Below, piece after piece: positions 4,816 through 6,060 of a DNA stretch of 6,060 bases (positions are counted from its first letter, which is position 1; every line of letters starts with the position of its first letter). The position numbers and the translations under genes were made by a program. Below the pieces are notes generated by a model. That model ran no database searches and had not been told where the DNA came from. It saw nothing but the letters and a program-made list of their open reading frames with translations. This DNA comes from an uncultured Clostridia bacterium (GTDB lineage Bacteria; Bacillota; Clostridia; Oscillospirales; Ruminococcaceae), in contig CAMWRN010000159.1 of the NCBI GenBank assembly GCA_947176675.1, positions 1 through 6,060 on the forward strand. Reading direction: 5' to 3'.

Positions 4816-6060
4816 AACGAATATATTAACAACGAACTTATTGAAAATACCTACCTGTTCTGCATGAAGCGGGTCTCCGATACCGAAGCCGCCAAGGATC
4901 TGGCTCAGGATATTCTTTACGAGGGTATCCGCGGATTGTCAAGCGGCAGGGAATTTGTCAGCTTTTATTCCTGGTACTGGAAAATGGCTCGGAACAAATA
5001 CGCCGACTATATCAAGAGCAGGCGAAGTCCCGATCTGCCTATAGAGTCGGCTGGAGGTGTTGCCGCAGATATTGCTCCGCCGATTGAACAGCTTATCGCC
5101 GCGGAGGATACTTCCGCCCTTAACTATTCGCTTTCACGGCTTGCCTCCGCATACCGCGAAATTTTGATACGCTTTTATCTTCGCGAGCAGTCGGTGCAGT
5201 CTATTGCCGACGGCTTAAAAATTCCCGTCGGAACAGTGAAGCGCAGGCTTTTTGACGCGAGAAAAAAGCTAAAGGAAGGGTTTGATAGTATGAATAATAT
5301 AGGTACATCGGCATACGCTCCCGCACAGATTGACTGGTTCTGGGGCGGCTCGGCAATGCAGGCTTCCTGCCTTATGGACAGTTCAAAAATTATTCCGCAG
5401 GTAATGGTCATCTGCCGCTCGGAGCAAAAGTCCGTAAACGACATTGCGGACGAAATGGGTATCGCTCCCGTTTATCTTGAAGAAATTCTTGAAAAAATGA
5501 CGGATGAAAAACTTTTGATTTGTCCCGCAAAGGGGAAGTATCTTTCCAACTGCTGCGTGTTTCCCAAACAGGCTTATACGGAAGCAAAAGTGTACGCAAA
5601 TAAAATATTCCACGAAAACAGCTTTCCCGAAAAAATTACCGAAAGACTTTTTGCAGTTAAGGATAAGATAACGTCCCTTGATTTTTACGGAAATCATTTT
5701 GACTACGGCTATCTTATGTGGCTTCTGTACGCCGCTGCGGAGGACATCTTCGGTACGGTGGGCAGAGAAAAGCACCTTGAAAAATACAAGGGAAAATATG
5801 CCGACAACGGGCGGGACTATCAGCTTACCGTCCAGTATATCCTGCCGTACGAAAGCTTTGACGGCTCGCTTTTTAATGAACTGAAAGCGGTGAGCTGGTC
5901 GTGTCTGTACCAGAATTTCAACACGGCTGATCACGGTTATGTAACTTTTGTGAACGGCTTTGAAATGTATCCTTTCCCAACCGAGGGCAGACGTTCCGAT
6001 GATTGGCGGCAGGGTAGGGACAGGTGGATAGACGGGAACAATATCTCCCTACTTATAGAC
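4813..6060 (+). CDS. ECF-type sigma factor fused to a long unrecognised C-terminal region, 3' partial
   Basis: The frame is open for 416 codons from the GTG to the window edge, so the C-terminus is missing. Residues about 9-72 form sigma2: DTEAAKDLAQDIL (23-35) matches the core-binding region 2.2, and WYWKMARNKYADYIKSRR (54-71) fits regions 2.3-2.4. There is no sigma3. Residues about 95-158 form sigma4 with the helix-turn-helix SVQSIADGLKIPVGTVKRRL (127-146). ECF sigma factors usually stop near here, but this one continues for at least 258 residues. About 194-249 looks like a second helix-turn-helix with a wing (SVNDIADEMGIAPVYLEEIL, 207-226). About 250-416 is rich in Tyr, Phe and Trp, has no evident membrane segment or signal peptide, and is not a domain I can name. 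A cytoplasmic sensory or self-regulating role is inference. No anti-sigma gene is visible, though one could follow outside the window. Sigma identification is strong; the function of the extension is unknown. Confidence 0.88.
   Translation, partial: MNEYINNELIENTYLFCMKRVSDTEAAKDLAQDILYEGIRGLSSGREFVSFYSWYWKMARNKYADYIKSRRSPDLPIESAGGVAADIAPPIEQLIAAEDTSALNYSLSRLASAYREILIRFYLREQSVQSIADGLKIPVGTVKRRLFDARKKLKEGFDSMNNIGTSAYAPAQIDWFWGGSAMQASCLMDSSKIIPQVMVICRSEQKSVNDIADEMGIAPVYLEEILEKMTDEKLLICPAKGKYLSNCCVFPKQAYTEAKVYANKIFHENSFPEKITERLFAVKDKITSLDFYGNHFDYGYLMWLLYAAAEDIFGTVGREKHLEKYKGKYADNGRDYQLTVQYILPYESFDGSLFNELKAVSWSCLYQNFNTADHGYVTFVNGFEMYPFPTEGRRSDDWRQGRDRWIDGNNISLLID

Noticed and set aside
5383..5934. 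183-codon minus-strand open frame opposite the sigma-factor gene
   Set aside because: It lies antisense to a well-supported coding frame with sigma2/sigma4 motifs; its translation shows no recognisable domain and reflects codon bias of the real gene.
1..6060. CRISPR arrays, insertion sequences, tRNA or rRNA genes
   Set aside because: No spaced short repeats, transposase motifs, terminal inverted repeats or structured RNA genes were seen on either strand.

Overview
The window looks like chromosomal DNA of a motile Gram-positive bacterium of the Clostridia, perhaps the Oscillospirales/Ruminococcus-like gut group. This rests on the style of the chemotaxis proteins, strong GGAGG-type ribosome binding sites, moderate GC, and promoter motifs resembling those of Firmicutes. 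The taxonomic placement is an inference; no rRNA or other marker gene is present.

Region 1 (1-4641) is the downstream end of a chemotaxis operon, all on the + strand: cheA (5' end outside the window), cheW, cheR and cheB, closed by a strong rho-independent terminator. The encoded proteins form one working unit. CheA is the receptor-coupled histidine kinase, CheW couples it to receptors, and CheR and CheB add and remove receptor methyl groups for adaptation. CheB carries its own receiver domain for phosphorylation by CheA. The visible part of CheA has two consecutive P2 (response-regulator docking) domains separated by Ala/Pro-rich linkers, instead of the usual one. The cheR-cheB gap can fold a small hairpin that covers one Shine-Dalgarno sequence and sits just after another.

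Region 2 (4642-4812) is an AT-rich intergenic stretch. It holds a possible housekeeping promoter (TTGCAA/TATAAT) and a more striking ECF-type promoter candidate (GAACC plus T-run, then CGAC at proper spacing). An imperfect inverted repeat overlaps the latter.

Region 3 (4813-6060) is one long open frame that starts at a GTG with a perfect ribosome binding site and runs off the right edge. Its first ~158 residues are an ECF-type sigma factor (sigma2 and sigma4). The remaining >258 residues are an extension that begins with a probable second helix-turn-helix (winged-helix-like) and continues into an aromatic-rich region I do not recognise. With the candidate ECF promoter just upstream, this suggests a self-contained, possibly self-activating sigma factor with a built-in sensory or regulatory domain. 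It is the most interesting item here. The terminator and separate promoters argue that it is its own transcription unit and not part of the chemotaxis operon.
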